This document shows, piece by piece, positions 52,616 through 63,068 of a stretch of DNA of 64,000 nt. Source of the stretch: Campylobacter anatolicus (lineage in GTDB: Bacteria > Campylobacterota > Campylobacteria > Campylobacterales > Campylobacteraceae); contig NZ_JAGSSY010000003.1 of NCBI RefSeq assembly GCF_018145655.1, forward strand, positions 186,001 through 250,000, given 5' to 3'. A program made the position numbers and the translations under genes. Under the pieces are notes generated by a model. That model did not search any database. It was not told where the DNA came from and saw only the letters and a list, made by a program, of their open reading frames with translations. Position 1 is the stretch's first letter. Each line of letters starts with the position of its first letter.

Positions 52616-53089
52616 TATAAGAAATCTAAGGGCGACTTTAGAGACTATAATGCTACTAGGCAATTATGAATTGTCTTAAATACAAAAGCCTTTATTCTAA
52701 ACGGACAGCAGACTTTATTATAGATAGTGCTATGCTAGAAATTGCACAAAAAAGAATAGATGGGTTAGAATAACACGTTTTGCGTATAGCTACAAGATAA
52801 AAAACACGATTTTAATTTCTATACTCTTAATAACAATGAAACATTTTTGTCTTTACCAAGCTATCCTTGCTAGAACTTAGCACCGGCATAAATAAGCAAA
52901 ACAATTTCATCACTCCATTTATCTCATTTACAAAAATGCCTTACCTTTATGCTCTGCAAAAGCTAGTTTTTGCTTCATTAACAGCCGCTAAAAAGCCCTA
53001 CTAACTTTGCCACTTTTATCTATGCTACAAAATTTCTTCTCGTCACAAACCCCAGCGTAATCGCTATAAAAATTTTCTTATTTTTATCC
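52616..53089 (+). pseudogene. Gap with gene remnants between the flavin reductase and lysE-type genes
   Basis: 474 bp without an intact gene. A 35-codon frame from ATG 52666 to 52773 (opening MNCLKYKSLYSKRTADFIID, ending KRIDGLE) and a nearby frame with ITRFAYSYKIKNTILISILL look like pieces of decayed coding DNA, possibly a small toxin-antitoxin-type pair, though no family is recognised. On the minus strand, stop-broken fragments include FVNEINGVMKLFCLFMPVL. No promoter or RNA gene was seen. Confidence 0.4.
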
Positions 53090-53686
53090 TTATAAAAGTA
53101 GCGAAATTGCCAAAGCAACCATTACAAAACCAACGATAATCTCAAGCATCTTCCACGATATAGTCTTTGAAAATAGCGGTGCTAAGAGCCTTGCACCATA
53201 TCCAAGCGAAAAGAAAAAAGTAAAACTAGCACACATCGCACCAAAGCCAAATATAAGTGAGAGCTCACCAAATTTAGTTGAGACCGAGCCTAGTAGGAGG
53301 ACCGTGTCAAGATATACATGCGGATTAAGCCATGTAAATGCTAAAGTCAAAGTCATTATCTTACTCAAACTAGGAGCTTTATGCTCTTGTGGTTTTAGCT
53401 CGTGGCTCATAATATAAGCCGTATAAAAGCTCTTTAAGCCATAAATAAATAAAAATGCCGCACCACCGTAACGTGCCACGTCTTGCAAGTGGGTAAATTT
53501 CTGCACCAAATACCCAAGCCCAAACACACCAGCCATTATCAAAACTGCATCAGACACCGCACAGATAAGACATACAATAAAAACATACTCTTTTTTAATA
53601 CCCTGCTTTAACACAAATGCATTTTGTGCTCCAATAGCTAAAATCAATGATAATCCAAGCCCAAATCCTGAAATAAACGCGTTCAA
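53090..53686 (-). CDS. LysE/ArgO family amino-acid exporter
   Basis: A 198-residue polytopic membrane protein with six helices. The LysE signature opens the protein (FGLGLSLILAIGAQNAFVLKQGIKKEYVFIVCLICAVSDAVLIMAGV), and FTWLNPHVYLDTVLLLGSVS in the middle is the conserved NPH loop. It would export basic amino acids such as lysine or arginine. It follows the UbiD-like gene by 40 bp on the same strand; no LysG-type regulator is seen. Confidence 0.93.
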   Translation of the reverse strand: MNAFISGFGLGLSLILAIGAQNAFVLKQGIKKEYVFIVCLICAVSDAVLIMAGVFGLGYLVQKFTHLQDVARYGGAAFLFIYGLKSFYTAYIMSHELKPQEHKAPSLSKIMTLTLAFTWLNPHVYLDTVLLLGSVSTKFGELSLIFGFGAMCASFTFFFSLGYGARLLAPLFSKTISWKMLEIIVGFVMVALAISLLL

Positions 53687-53726
53687 AATTTTCCTTTTAA
53701 ATTTTTAAGTTATAATTAAAATAATA

Positions 53727-55529
53727 TCAACCAAATATCTCAAATTTCTCAAACAATTCAGGCTCATTTTTTACAATACCGCGTTTTATCAAGCTTTCTA
53801 TAACTTCATAAGTGCAATCAGTTTGAGCTGGCCACTCGCGGGTATAACCATCTTGTTTATCTTTGCTTGTCGCATCTATGCAAAATCTCTCGTCTTTTAT
53901 AAATATATCACGCAGAGCATCTATATTATTTACAACTCGCCAAAGCAACATGTATACGTTATTTAAGTGATTTTCAGTGCCAACAAAGACAAGTAACTTA
54001 AAGTGCTGTTTAAATTCCATTAGCTTTTCAAAAGTTTCTTTTACAAGATTTGATTTATCAAATTTTATAATACATATCGGACATTTTGTGTCGGTTTTGT
54101 ATTGTTTTAACTCCAAAATACCACTTGAAATACTTTTAAATTTAAAAAGCAGTTTGTCGTCACTTAAAATTTCTAATATCTCGCTACTTGAAAAGTCTTG
54201 TGTAACATCAACACCAAGCTTACCGCCAAAGCATGAGTTTGGACTAGCATGGTCTAACTGGTCGCACACTCCCTCGCTTATCAACAAACTTTTTGTCCCC
54301 AAGCGGTTTAGTATATAGTGTGAAATTTGCCCGTAGTTTTCTAAATTTGGTGCATCATTATCTACAAAGATTGCGTGTTTTACAAAGCTCATCTGCCCTA
54401 TGCCCCAAAATGCGTGCATAGCCTGTTTGGCATGAGCCGGATAAAGCGTATTTAATTTAGCTAAGATTAGATTATGAAAAACCCCATTTTCAGGCATATT
54501 ATAATCAATCAGCTCTGGCACTGTCGTTTGCAAAAGTGGCAAGAAGATCCGCTCAGTCGCCCAGCCCATATACTTATCCTCAAGTGGTGGCTTACCAACA
54601 ACAGTAGCATGATAGACTGGGTTTTGCTTATGCGTGATAGCAGTTACATCCATTACCGGAAATGGTTCAATCGGCGTGTAAAATCCAGTATGATCGCCAA
54701 ATGGTCCCTCAAGCTCAGTCTTATCCGTATCCACAAAACCTTCAATAACATAGTCTGCATCAAATGGTATATAAATTTCATTCGTAAGCGACTTTACGAG
54801 TTTTGCAGGACTTTTACGTATAAAGCCATAAAGCAATAGCTCAAACACACCCTTTGGCAACGGTGCTTGACCACACCAGATATAAAGCGGATCGCCACCT
54901 ATTGCTACAGAAACTGGCATTTTTCGTCCTGCTTTTTTATACTCGTGGAAAAAATTTGCCCCATCTTTGTGTATCTGCCAGTGCATACCAAGGCGATTTT
55001 TATCATAAACCTGTAAACGATACATACCAATATTTTGTATATCTCCATCAAGACTTTGTGTATAGACCTGCCCCATCGTGATAAATGCTCCACCGTCCAT
55101 CTCCCACGTCTTAAGCACTGGCAACTCGTATAAATTTATATCATTCTGCAATACCTGCTGACACTCGCCACGCCCATTTAGACGCTTTGTAAATACCTTT
55201 CGCATGGAAAAAAGATAGCTTAAAAAATTTAATTTATCACTGAAATTTTTAGGTCTTTGGGGCTTTAAAAGAGTTGAGATTTCACTCGCTATCTCATCTG
55301 GATCTCGTCCAAATATTAGCTTTAAAGCAGCTTTTGAACCGTAGATATTTGTCAACACTGGCGGATACTTTTTACCATTTTTGTCCACAACATTTGTAAA
55401 AAGTAGAGCCTGGGAGCCTTTACGCTTTACCTCTATGTAACTAGTATGTGCTATCTCAAGATCAATATCAATAGGCTCATTTATTTCGCGAAGCAATCCA
55501 TTGTCTTTTAAAAGTTTAATGTAGTCCAT
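53727..55529 (-). CDS. UbiD-family decarboxylase, probable menaquinone biosynthesis
   Basis: A 600-residue prenylated-FMN-dependent decarboxylase of the UbiD family. Conserved parts: INEPIDIDLEIAHTSYIEVKRKGSQALLF, AIGGDPLYIWCGQAPLPKGV with the cofactor-contacting Glu-containing region EIYIPFDADYVIEGFV and LEGPFGDHTGFYTPIEPFPVM, which holds the E-x-x-x-P-F-G-D-H-x-G-F-Y active-site motif, and KHAIFVDNDAPN. In Campylobacter this gene is generally assigned to the futalosine menaquinone pathway, a link I take from knowledge. The UbiX-type prenyltransferase is not in the window. It leads into lysE. Confidence 0.9.
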   Translation of the reverse strand: MDYIKLLKDNGLLREINEPIDIDLEIAHTSYIEVKRKGSQALLFTNVVDKNGKKYPPVLTNIYGSKAALKLIFGRDPDEIASEISTLLKPQRPKNFSDKLNFLSYLFSMRKVFTKRLNGRGECQQVLQNDINLYELPVLKTWEMDGGAFITMGQVYTQSLDGDIQNIGMYRLQVYDKNRLGMHWQIHKDGANFFHEYKKAGRKMPVSVAIGGDPLYIWCGQAPLPKGVFELLLYGFIRKSPAKLVKSLTNEIYIPFDADYVIEGFVDTDKTELEGPFGDHTGFYTPIEPFPVMDVTAITHKQNPVYHATVVGKPPLEDKYMGWATERIFLPLLQTTVPELIDYNMPENGVFHNLILAKLNTLYPAHAKQAMHAFWGIGQMSFVKHAIFVDNDAPNLENYGQISHYILNRLGTKSLLISEGVCDQLDHASPNSCFGGKLGVDVTQDFSSSEILEILSDDKLLFKFKSISSGILELKQYKTDTKCPICIIKFDKSNLVKETFEKLMEFKQHFKLLVFVGTENHLNNVYMLLWRVVNNIDALRDIFIKDERFCIDATSKDKQDGYTREWPAQTDCTYEVIESLIKRGIVKNEPELFEKFEIFG

Positions 55530-56198
55530 TTTAAGTCCTTAATTTTAAAGGTGATTATAGCAAATTTAAGAGTGATTTTTAAATTTATGTATCAGCGATT
55601 TAGAAAATGCGATATAAATAACGATAAATGTATAGACAAATCCGATAAAGGCTTGATGTATGGTAAATAGACACAATGTTAGTTTTATTTTAGCTATTTT
55701 TGGACTAAAATTTTACTTTTTCATCTTAGTTTTTAAGTCAAATTTAAAACCAATTTAGTATCTAGTGCAAAGTTTATTAGTAATGATGCAAATCTCGCCA
55801 GATTTTAACATGTCTGTCGTTAAAGACAGCTATTTACTATTGTTCGTAGCCTTTTGCTAGTTTTATAGCACCCAGCAAGCATCTCATATTTGGCATTTTA
55901 AGTAAATTTGACTTATATACCATAAATTTAGCCATATCAAAATACTGCCAAGTTTTCCCATCAAATCCTAATATTGCAACCACATACTCTTTGGTTAAGT
56001 TAATTTACTACACTTAATTACTAAAATATAACTATTTTTATAATAAAGTTATCTCTATGGCTTAAAACCATACATAAGCATCTTGCACCGCTTTAACAGC
56101 AAGTAATGCATTAAATTTATTGACCGTATGGGTGATGATGGCTAAATAGCTTAATATTTATTGGTTTATTTATCTCATTTTATTACTTTTAATTTAAA
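55530..56198 (-). pseudogene. Gap holding a decayed minus-strand gene (about 55780-56010)
   Basis: 669 bp without an intact gene. On the minus strand a frame from about 56010 to 55837 reads INLTKEYVVAILGFDGKTWQ, then YFDMAKFMVYKSNLLKMPNM, then RCLLGAIKLAKGYEQ, two stop codons (55837 on), and then the same frame resumes with IAVFNDRHVKIWRDL before further stops. It has no start codon. The composition is protein-like, so it is a degraded gene of unknown family. The remainder, including the stretch before ubiD, shows nothing else. Confidence 0.5.
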
Positions 56199-56846
56199 TC
56201 AAGTCGTCTTAAAAAGATACCAGTTTTTGGCAACTTTTTCTATCATTATTATACGATTTGGGCTCATTTGTGGCATATTTTGCAAATCATCGCAACGGAA
56301 AAATCCTACTATATTATCAAGCATACCACCGATGATAAGAGTAAATACGCCATATTCTTCGTTAAGCTCAGCCATATTAAAGTGCAAGTCAAGAAGCTCA
56401 CGCTTTAGCTCTGCCACACTATTCTCGCCGTCATTATATAGCTCGTAAACTCTCTCGAATTTTATTGCATTTTCTCTACCAAATTTTAAAAGTTCACTAT
56501 CACTAGCTAAAATAAGGCGTAAATTTATGATATCTATCTCACTTTTAATATCATTATCAAGTCCATCATATTCGCTTACTATCTCACGCAACATAGCAGT
56601 TTGGACCAGACTTCGCACCGCCACTATCTTGCCATCGCTAATAAATGCATAAAGATCCACTGCCCAACCACTTTTACTCATTGCGATACGATATATCTCA
56701 TACTCATCACTATTGCCAAGCTTGACAATATCTTTAAGCTCAAATCCACGAGTGTTTAGCTCGGTGGCGTATTTGCGTAACACGTTTATGTCGGTATTTG
56801 CAAAGATAAAGCTAAGGCTAAGTAAAAATATCAAAACCGCTCTCAT
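56199..56846 (-). CDS. Exported protein of unknown function
   Basis: A 215-residue protein with a clear signal peptide (about 1-16, ending IFA). The mature part is helical and acidic (YATELNTRGFELKDIVKLGN, MLREIVSEYDGLDNDIKSEID, LLDLHFNMAELNEEYGVF) and has one Cys near the C-terminus; I do not recognise a family. It lies 8 bp downstream of the DUF2314-ankyrin gene and is probably cotranscribed with it. Confidence 0.7.
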   Translation of the reverse strand: MRAVLIFLLSLSFIFANTDINVLRKYATELNTRGFELKDIVKLGNSDEYEIYRIAMSKSGWAVDLYAFISDGKIVAVRSLVQTAMLREIVSEYDGLDNDIKSEIDIINLRLILASDSELLKFGRENAIKFERVYELYNDGENSVAELKRELLDLHFNMAELNEEYGVFTLIIGGMLDNIVGFFRCDDLQNMPQMSPNRIIMIEKVAKNWYLFKTT

Positions 56847-56854
56847 ATTTAAAT

Positions 56855-57664
56855 TTATCTCTCAAGCACAGCTACTACATGCTCCCAGCCAACCGCACGA
56901 GCAAGCTCAAGGGCCGTTAGCTTATCAGGTGTTCTCGCATTTTTATCAGCTCCGTATTCTAGCAAAATCTCAACCATACTCGCATTTCCAGCGATCGCTT
57001 GGCGATGTAGCATAGTATATCCATCATCATCAACGCTAGTCGCTTCACTTGGGTTTTTATCTAAAAACTCAGTCAAACTCTTTTTCATATTCACACTCAT
57101 CGGATGTTCATGCAAGTTCTCAGGATGCTCATCTTGCTCACTCACTAGCATGACACGAGAAGGATCGCCAAATTCCATCCCCCATGCCTTATCATGCTCT
57201 ACTCTCTCATCAGTACTCATAGTCGCTCTCATCGCTTGTATGCTAAATCCACCGCAAACCTTACCATCACTAGCAAACATCCAGTCGCTTATATCAGCTA
57301 GTTCTACTTTGATCTTGTCGCCGTTTTTGGTGCCACGCAAGTCATTTGGCTCGTTTATCAAAGTACCGTAGATAAATTTACCATCAAAATAGACATCATT
57401 TATCCACATATGCTCCACTAGTAACTCACCGTCTATCTCTTCGCTAAACATTACCTTTACACAAGAAAAATCAAGCTTTGGAATGATACGCTGATACTCC
57501 CAAGACTGCTCACGCCAAAAATACCTAAACGTCTTACGAGCCTCATTAAAAGCTGCTAACATTCTTGCATTATCGCCATCAACTTCAAAAACTACCTCTT
57601 TTTTGCTATTCTTTTGAGCCACTGTTTTGTCTTTATCACCGAAAAATGAACTAAAAATTCCCAT
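56855..57664 (-). CDS. DUF2314 domain fused to ankyrin repeats
   Basis: A 269-residue cytoplasmic protein. Residues about 25-145 match the DUF2314/YegJ pattern (MLAAFNEARKTFRYFWRE, VEHMWINDVYFDGKFIYGTLINEPNDL, GDKIKVELADISDWMF, GGFSIQAMR). The C-terminal 75 residues hold about two ankyrin repeats (DDGYTMLHRQAIAGNASMVEILLEYGADKNA and KLTALELARAVGWEHVVAVL). DUF2314 has no established activity; the ankyrin part suggests binding to a partner protein. DUF2314 proteins are sometimes neighbours of contact-dependent toxins as immunity factors, but no toxin is seen here. Confidence 0.85.
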   Translation of the reverse strand: MGIFSSFFGDKDKTVAQKNSKKEVVFEVDGDNARMLAAFNEARKTFRYFWREQSWEYQRIIPKLDFSCVKVMFSEEIDGELLVEHMWINDVYFDGKFIYGTLINEPNDLRGTKNGDKIKVELADISDWMFASDGKVCGGFSIQAMRATMSTDERVEHDKAWGMEFGDPSRVMLVSEQDEHPENLHEHPMSVNMKKSLTEFLDKNPSEATSVDDDGYTMLHRQAIAGNASMVEILLEYGADKNARTPDKLTALELARAVGWEHVVAVLER

Positions 57665-57792
57665 TTTCTATCCTTTTAAATTTTATTTATTATATAAAAT
57701 TTTTTGATTTGCTTAAAATTTTTGTAGATTGTGGCGTAAAAAAATTTTGCAAGGCACAAATTATACTTTTGTACCTTGCGATTAAATTTATT

Positions 57793-58731
57793 CTATAAAT
57801 TTGCCATCTCTTCAGCACGACGAAGTAGCTCTTTTGCCCCCTTTGAAATAAATTCTCTTGCCAACTCCTTACCGACACTTTGGTATTGACTCTTTTTAGC
57901 AACTATGTGTTTTTCTAAACTCTCACTTCCATCAGGCAGACCAACAATCGCCGATATGCTGATCTCATCACCGTTTAAAGTAGCGTTTATACCAATAGGT
58001 ACTTGACAACCACCTTCGAGCATAGCGACAAAATCCCGTTCAATACTAGTCTCTATGACCGCTTTTTCATCACGCAAAAAGGCGATTTTGTCTAAAATCT
58101 CATCATTATTTACCGCCTCTATGCCTAAAGCTCCCTGCCCCATAGCAGGTATCATCTTTGTAAGATCAAATGGATAGATAAATTTAACTTCATCTTTTAA
58201 ATTTAAGCGGTTTATCCCAGCCATCGCTAAAATGATCGCATCAAACTCACCATCTTTTAGCTTTCTGAGTCTAGTTTGGACGTTGCCACGAAGTGAGATG
58301 ATATGCAGATCTGGACGCATTTTTAGCAGTTGCATTTTACGGCGAAGACTTGTTGTACCTACCTTTGCTCTTTGTGGTAAATCATCAAATTTAGCGTATC
58401 TCTCGCTTATCATCGCGTCCCTTACATCTTCGCGAGAACATATCGCCGCTAACACTAAACCATCAGGAAATACCACAGGCACATCTTTTAAGCTATGCAC
58501 AGCAATATGCGTCTCACCACTAAGCATACTATCTTCGAGCTCTTTTGTAAAAAGCCCTTTACCGCCGATCTTGGCTAGTGGAGTATCAAGTATCACATCG
58601 CCCTTTGTCTTCATACCGACTAGCTCAACGTTTAAATCAGCATAATGCTGCATTAGGCGTGATTTGATATGCTCGCTCTGCCAAAGTGCTAGTATGCTCT
58701 TTCTTGTTGCTATCTTTAACTCTCTCATCAT
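57793..58731 (-). CDS. hemC: Porphobilinogen deaminase (hydroxymethylbilane synthase)
   Basis: Condenses four porphobilinogens into hydroxymethylbilane for heme. The 312-residue sequence has IATRKSILALWQSEHIKSRL, GMKTKGDVILDTPLAKIGGKGLFTKELE, HSLKDVP with the substrate-binding Asp nearby, TSSLRRK-type TTSLRRKMQL, RGNVQTRLRKL, and GGCQVPIG with the Cys that carries the dipyrromethane cofactor. It lies in the hemA-proS neighbourhood and overlaps fxsA by 4 bp. Confidence 0.97.
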   Translation of the reverse strand: MMRELKIATRKSILALWQSEHIKSRLMQHYADLNVELVGMKTKGDVILDTPLAKIGGKGLFTKELEDSMLSGETHIAVHSLKDVPVVFPDGLVLAAICSREDVRDAMISERYAKFDDLPQRAKVGTTSLRRKMQLLKMRPDLHIISLRGNVQTRLRKLKDGEFDAIILAMAGINRLNLKDEVKFIYPFDLTKMIPAMGQGALGIEAVNNDEILDKIAFLRDEKAVIETSIERDFVAMLEGGCQVPIGINATLNGDEISISAIVGLPDGSESLEKHIVAKKSQYQSVGKELAREFISKGAKELLRRAEEMANL

Positions 58732-59183
58732 CTATCCTTTAAATTTCTTGTTTCATATATCACTTCAACATCTATAATATCATCTTCATTATAATTTTTT
58801 GTGCTATTTTGTCTAGATTTGAACTCATAATATGTAAAATTTTCTGTATTATGCATATTTTGCATTTTTGGCTTTATAAATAGCGAGGCGATAAGTACCG
58901 CAACGCCAAGCATATCACTCAAAATACCTGGCATAAATAGTAAAAATCCAGCAACTCCTAAACTAAGCGTATTTACAATGCTACCATTTGCAAATAAATT
59001 TAAAAACCCATTTATATTTGTTGTCCCATTTAGCCCCATACGAAAAATGAGTGCCAAACCAATTGCACCGCTTATTAAAATCTCAAGTAAAAGCGTAAAA
59101 AAGCCATAAGAGATTATGAAAAAATACGTCGCTATAAGCTCAACAATAATATATGGCGTAAATAAAATTTTCACTAATGACAT
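58728..59183 (-). CDS. FxsA-family membrane protein
   Basis: A 151-residue inner-membrane protein with about four helices (roughly 5-30, 33-48, 70-88, 90-112) and a hydrophilic tail. The family pattern is visible in LETxxF-like first helix, [12 protein letters not shown] and the helix-breaking [17 protein letters not shown], a segment shared by FxsA proteins. FxsA overexpression interferes with phage exclusion in E. coli; its normal role is unknown. It overlaps hemC downstream by 4 bp and proS upstream by 10 bp. Confidence 0.82.
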   Translation of the reverse strand: MSLVKILFTPYIIVELIATYFFIISYGFFTLLLEILISGAIGLALIFRMGLNGTTNINGFLNLFANGSIVNTLSLGVAGFLLFMPGILSDMLGVAVLIASLFIKPKMQNMHNTENFTYYEFKSRQNSTKNYNEDDIIDVEVIYETRNLKDR

Positions 59184-60880
59184 AAAACGTCTTTTATCAC
59201 GTTAAATGCGTCTTTTGCTTCTATCTTGGTTTTAGCTAGGCTCTTACGCTCTATCAACTCCACTTTGCCCTCAGCCAAATCTTTACCAACAAGCAATGCA
59301 TATGGAAAACCAATAAGTTCAAAATCATTGATTTTTATACCAAATCGCTCATTTCTATCATCAAGTAAAACATTCACGCCATCATTTTTTAAGCTTTCAT
59401 AAAGCTTAGTAGCAAATTCAATAGCATTTTCATCTTTTAAATTTGATATGATTATCTCTAAATCAAATGGTGCACAAGCCTTGTTCCACACGCATCCTCT
59501 CTCATCATGACTAGCCTCTATCATAACAGCTATTAAACGGCTCACACCTATGCCATAACACCCCATATAAAATGGCTTTGCTTTGCCATTTTCGTCTAAA
59601 AATGTCGCACCCATCGCGGCTGAATACTTCTGCCCAAGCTGAAAGATATGTCCCACTTCAATACCTTTGTGAATTTCCAGCTCACCACCACAGTGCGGAC
59701 ATCTATCACCAGAACTAACCGCAACTAAGTCTTTAAAACGCTCATTGTTAAAGCTAGATACGCTAACTCCTACAAAATGATACTCATGCTCGTTTGCACC
59801 GCATATCATAGAAGTAGCGTTTTTTAGCTCATTATCTATGTAAAAATCAATATTTTTTAGCCCAACAGGACCACAGTATCCAGCTACAATCCCAGCCGCT
59901 ACGACCTCATCCTCACTAGCATCTATTAGCTCTAATGCACCACAAGCGTTTTGTGCCTTTGTCTCTTGTAACTCGTCGTTGCCACGCACAAAAAAGACTA
60001 CCACTTTTTGCTCATTTTCATATATCGCCTTTTTAATGACCGCTTTTATCGTGTAATACTCATCAACTTTAAAAAAATCGGCCACAGCTTTTATAGTCTT
60101 TGTATTTGGTGTTAGAAATTTAGCAGCATCAGCCTCTGGTGCTTCAGATGTAGTTGTCTTTTTAGCTCTTTTTGCAGCCTCAATGTTTGCGGCATATTTG
60201 CAAGAGTTGCAGCAAAGTATATCATCTTCGCCATTTTTAGCTAACACCATAAATTCCTTACTCCCACTCCCACCTATCGCACCGCTATCAGCCTCAACTG
60301 CACGAAAATTCAGCCCCAAACGGGTAAAAATCCTCGAATAAGTCTCCTCCATTAGATCAAACTCACGTTTTAAATCACTCTCATTAGCGTGAAAGCTATA
60401 AGCGTCCTTCATCGTAAACTCACGACCTCTAAGCAGACCAAATCTAGGTCTTGCCTCATCTCTAAATTTGGTATTTATCTGATATAAATTTAACGGTAAC
60501 TGCTTATAGCTCGTTACCTTACCACGCACAAGTGCGACTGCTGATTCTTCGTTAGTAGGACTTAAGACAAAGTCATTATCCTTTCTATCCTTAAAGCGTA
60601 AAAGCTCCTTGCCAAAGACATTGAAGCGTCCACTCTGTTTCCATAGTTCACCACTTGTAGTAACGCTAAAACTTACTTCCAATGCTCCAGCAGCATTCAT
60701 CTCTTCACGCACGACATTTGCGATTTTATCATGCACGATCTTGCCAAGTGGCAAGAGATTATAAAGCCCTGAACCCATCTGCTCTACAAATCCGCCACGC
60801 ACAAGGTAGATATGGCTAGGTAGCGTTGCGTCTTTTGGTGCTTCTTTTGTTGTTGGTGCATAAAATTTACTAAATTTCAT
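59174..60880 (-). CDS. proS: Prolyl-tRNA synthetase
   Basis: Charges tRNA-Pro. The 568-residue bacterial-type enzyme has class II motif 1 ([27 protein letters not shown]), motif 2 ([26 protein letters not shown]) and motif 3 ([25 protein letters not shown]). Between motifs 2 and 3 lies the YbaK-type editing domain (about 220-390) that removes mischarged alanine. The C-terminal anticodon domain contains [29 protein letters not shown]. It overlaps fxsA and shares one base with the hemA stop. Confidence 0.97.
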   Translation of the reverse strand: MKFSKFYAPTTKEAPKDATLPSHIYLVRGGFVEQMGSGLYNLLPLGKIVHDKIANVVREEMNAAGALEVSFSVTTSGELWKQSGRFNVFGKELLRFKDRKDNDFVLSPTNEESAVALVRGKVTSYKQLPLNLYQINTKFRDEARPRFGLLRGREFTMKDAYSFHANESDLKREFDLMEETYSRIFTRLGLNFRAVEADSGAIGGSGSKEFMVLAKNGEDDILCCNSCKYAANIEAAKRAKKTTTSEAPEADAAKFLTPNTKTIKAVADFFKVDEYYTIKAVIKKAIYENEQKVVVFFVRGNDELQETKAQNACGALELIDASEDEVVAAGIVAGYCGPVGLKNIDFYIDNELKNATSMICGANEHEYHFVGVSVSSFNNERFKDLVAVSSGDRCPHCGGELEIHKGIEVGHIFQLGQKYSAAMGATFLDENGKAKPFYMGCYGIGVSRLIAVMIEASHDERGCVWNKACAPFDLEIIISNLKDENAIEFATKLYESLKNDGVNVLLDDRNERFGIKINDFELIGFPYALLVGKDLAEGKVELIERKSLAKTKIEAKDAFNVIKDVLCH

Positions 60881-62169
60881 TATATCTCCCCATCTTTTTC
60901 TATCTTTATCACTTTATTTTGCGGAACTATGTCAAAGACAAATCCCATAGCCTTAGCCACATCCTGTGCGTCATCACGAGATGCAAGTTGTTTTAAATTT
61001 ACAGTTGGGCTATGCAAAAATGCCTTAAAAACCTGATGTATAAGCCGATAAGCTTCATCCTTGTCACTATGTCTTAGATAGCCTTTTTTTATAGCCTTTT
61101 CTAGCTCCGCCTCAGCACACTGCTGAGCTTTGATACGGATAGCTTTTATAACCGGTATACTTATGTTATCTTTCATAAATTTTAAAAACTCATTCGTGCT
61201 TTGACCTACGATTGAGTATGCGAGTTGTGCCTGTTCTTCACGTAAAGCTAAATTTTTCTTGACTATCTCTTCAAGATTATCTACACTATAAACGCTAATA
61301 GTTTCTGAATTTACAAGCTCTATATCGCGAGGTACGGCTATGTCAAAAAAGTAACGGTGAAACTCGCGTGGTTCTATAAGTAGTCCTGTTATGACAGGGT
61401 GCGGTGCAGATGTGCTTGAGAAAATGAGATCAAATTTATTAATGTAATCTTTTAGTTTTAATATCGTATCCCAACTAGCCTTTTCACCTAGCTCATCAAC
61501 TAGCTGTTCTACTCGCTCAGTACTGCGGTTTATAATAATAACATCAGCTCCACTTGCTATTAGATGACGTGCTGCTAGTTCACCCATCTCGCCAGCTCCG
61601 ACTACGACGGCAGTCTTGCCCTCTAATGTACCAAAAATTTCTTTTGCCTTTGCCACGGCTACGCTTGAGACTGATATTGGGTTTTTAGAGATTTGCGTCT
61701 CGTTTCGCACACGGGCAGCACACTTACAAGCGTAGTGTATCGCCTTACTGATATTTTCGCCACACACACCGTTATCACAGGCAAATTTAAAAGCTGCCTT
61801 TAGCTGTCCAACTATCTGCGTCTCGCCCACAACAAGGCTATCAAGTGAACTAGCCACTGAAAAGAGATGATGGACTGCACCGCTATTTTCATAGATATCA
61901 GCTCTCTCAAATAGCTCATCTTCAAAAACCCCTGAAAATACCGCCATACAGCGTATAATATGCGTAGTAGCTAGTTTCGTCTCATCAACATAAGCTAGGA
62001 CTTCTACGCGGTTACAAGTGCTTAATACCATACACTCATCTACATTTTTACTTGATTTTATCAGCCTTAAAATTTGATCTTTTTTCTCATCGCTATCAAG
62101 GGCTAGTTTCTCGCGTACAGCGATGTTGGTATTTTTATGTGTAAAACTAATATTTAGATAATTCATCAA
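60880..62169 (-). CDS. hemA: Glutamyl-tRNA reductase
   Basis: First step of the C5 heme pathway: reduces Glu-tRNA to glutamate-1-semialdehyde. The 429 residues show the catalytic Cys52 in LSTCNRVEV, the [20 protein letters not shown] helix, NADPH-binding [16 protein letters not shown], and [12 protein letters not shown]. The C-terminal dimerisation domain ends with SPTVNLKQL. It shares its operon with proS and polyprenyl synthase, and it overlaps both by 1-4 bp. Confidence 0.97.
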   Translation of the reverse strand: MMNYLNISFTHKNTNIAVREKLALDSDEKKDQILRLIKSSKNVDECMVLSTCNRVEVLAYVDETKLATTHIIRCMAVFSGVFEDELFERADIYENSGAVHHLFSVASSLDSLVVGETQIVGQLKAAFKFACDNGVCGENISKAIHYACKCAARVRNETQISKNPISVSSVAVAKAKEIFGTLEGKTAVVVGAGEMGELAARHLIASGADVIIINRSTERVEQLVDELGEKASWDTILKLKDYINKFDLIFSSTSAPHPVITGLLIEPREFHRYFFDIAVPRDIELVNSETISVYSVDNLEEIVKKNLALREEQAQLAYSIVGQSTNEFLKFMKDNISIPVIKAIRIKAQQCAEAELEKAIKKGYLRHSDKDEAYRLIHQVFKAFLHSPTVNLKQLASRDDAQDVAKAMGFVFDIVPQNKVIKIEKDGEI

Positions 62170-63059
62170 AATTCCCTATCTATCATACTTGTAATAATGC
62201 TCTCAAGCTCTTCATTTTTATACTCTTTTATAGCTTTTAATGCCTCATCGCATATCGATTTGGCCTCATTTATGCACCGCTTTATGCAACCAAATTTAAT
62301 CAAGCTTTGCTTTATCCACTCACTCTGCTCATTATTTAGCTCTTTGGCATGAAGTGAGACTAGACGCTCTTTATCACTTTTTGAAAGTGCTTCATACAGA
62401 TATATATAAGGCAGAGTTGTTTTGCCCTCTTTATAATCATTAAGTGATGGCTTACCAAGAGTTGTGCTATCTTGCGTTATATCAAGCACATCATCTATTA
62501 TCTGAAATGCAAGTCCTAGATTTTTACCATAAATTTTAAACTTCTCTTCATCTAATCCAGCAAGTATCGCTCCACATCTAGCACTTGCCTCTATCAAAAC
62601 GGCGGTTTTATAATATATCATATCCATATATTTTTGCTTATCAGCGTTAAAGCTCTCTCCAAGACGCACATCAAGCAACTCACCTATGCTTAAGTGGCTA
62701 ACCGCCTGCGAAAGACACTGAGCGATATTTGGAGTAAATTTAGAAAGCTCAAAAAAGCCTTTTGAGTATAATATATCACCCAGCATTACCGCATTTTTTG
62801 TACCAAAAATGGCATTTATGCTAGGTTGTCCTCGCCTAAGCTTTGCTTCATCTATGATGTCATCATGTAGTAAACTAGCCAGATGGATGAGCTCTATTAT
62901 CGCACAAAGTCTAAGTGAATCCTTGCTCTCTTTGGCAATTTTTAATATTAGTTTTGAGCGTAGTTTTTTACCTGAGCTTATGCAAGCAAACATCTCATTT
63001 ATCCCGATATAGCCCAACTCATCTATAAATTCAAGCATTATTTCATCTATTTTATTCAT
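62166..63059 (-). CDS. ispB: Polyprenyl diphosphate synthase (long chain)
   Basis: Makes the all-trans prenyl chain used for menaquinone. A 297-residue isoprenyl transferase with both aspartate-rich sites: LLHDDIIDEAKLRRG (D66, D67, D70) and FQIIDDVLDITQD near 183-195. KLRSKLILK near the N-terminus is the usual KxxR-type substrate site, less strict here. Chain length (hepta- or octaprenyl) cannot be told from sequence. It overlaps hemA by 4 bp. Confidence 0.92.
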   Translation of the reverse strand: MNKIDEIMLEFIDELGYIGINEMFACISSGKKLRSKLILKIAKESKDSLRLCAIIELIHLASLLHDDIIDEAKLRRGQPSINAIFGTKNAVMLGDILYSKGFFELSKFTPNIAQCLSQAVSHLSIGELLDVRLGESFNADKQKYMDMIYYKTAVLIEASARCGAILAGLDEEKFKIYGKNLGLAFQIIDDVLDITQDSTTLGKPSLNDYKEGKTTLPYIYLYEALSKSDKERLVSLHAKELNNEQSEWIKQSLIKFGCIKRCINEAKSICDEALKAIKEYKNEELESIITSMIDREF

Positions 63060-63068
63060 ATCTTGCCT

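Noticed and set aside
57690-57902. 70-codon minus-strand frame at the 3' end of hemC
   Set aside because: Overlaps the conserved C-terminus of hemC in another frame and has no recognisable features.
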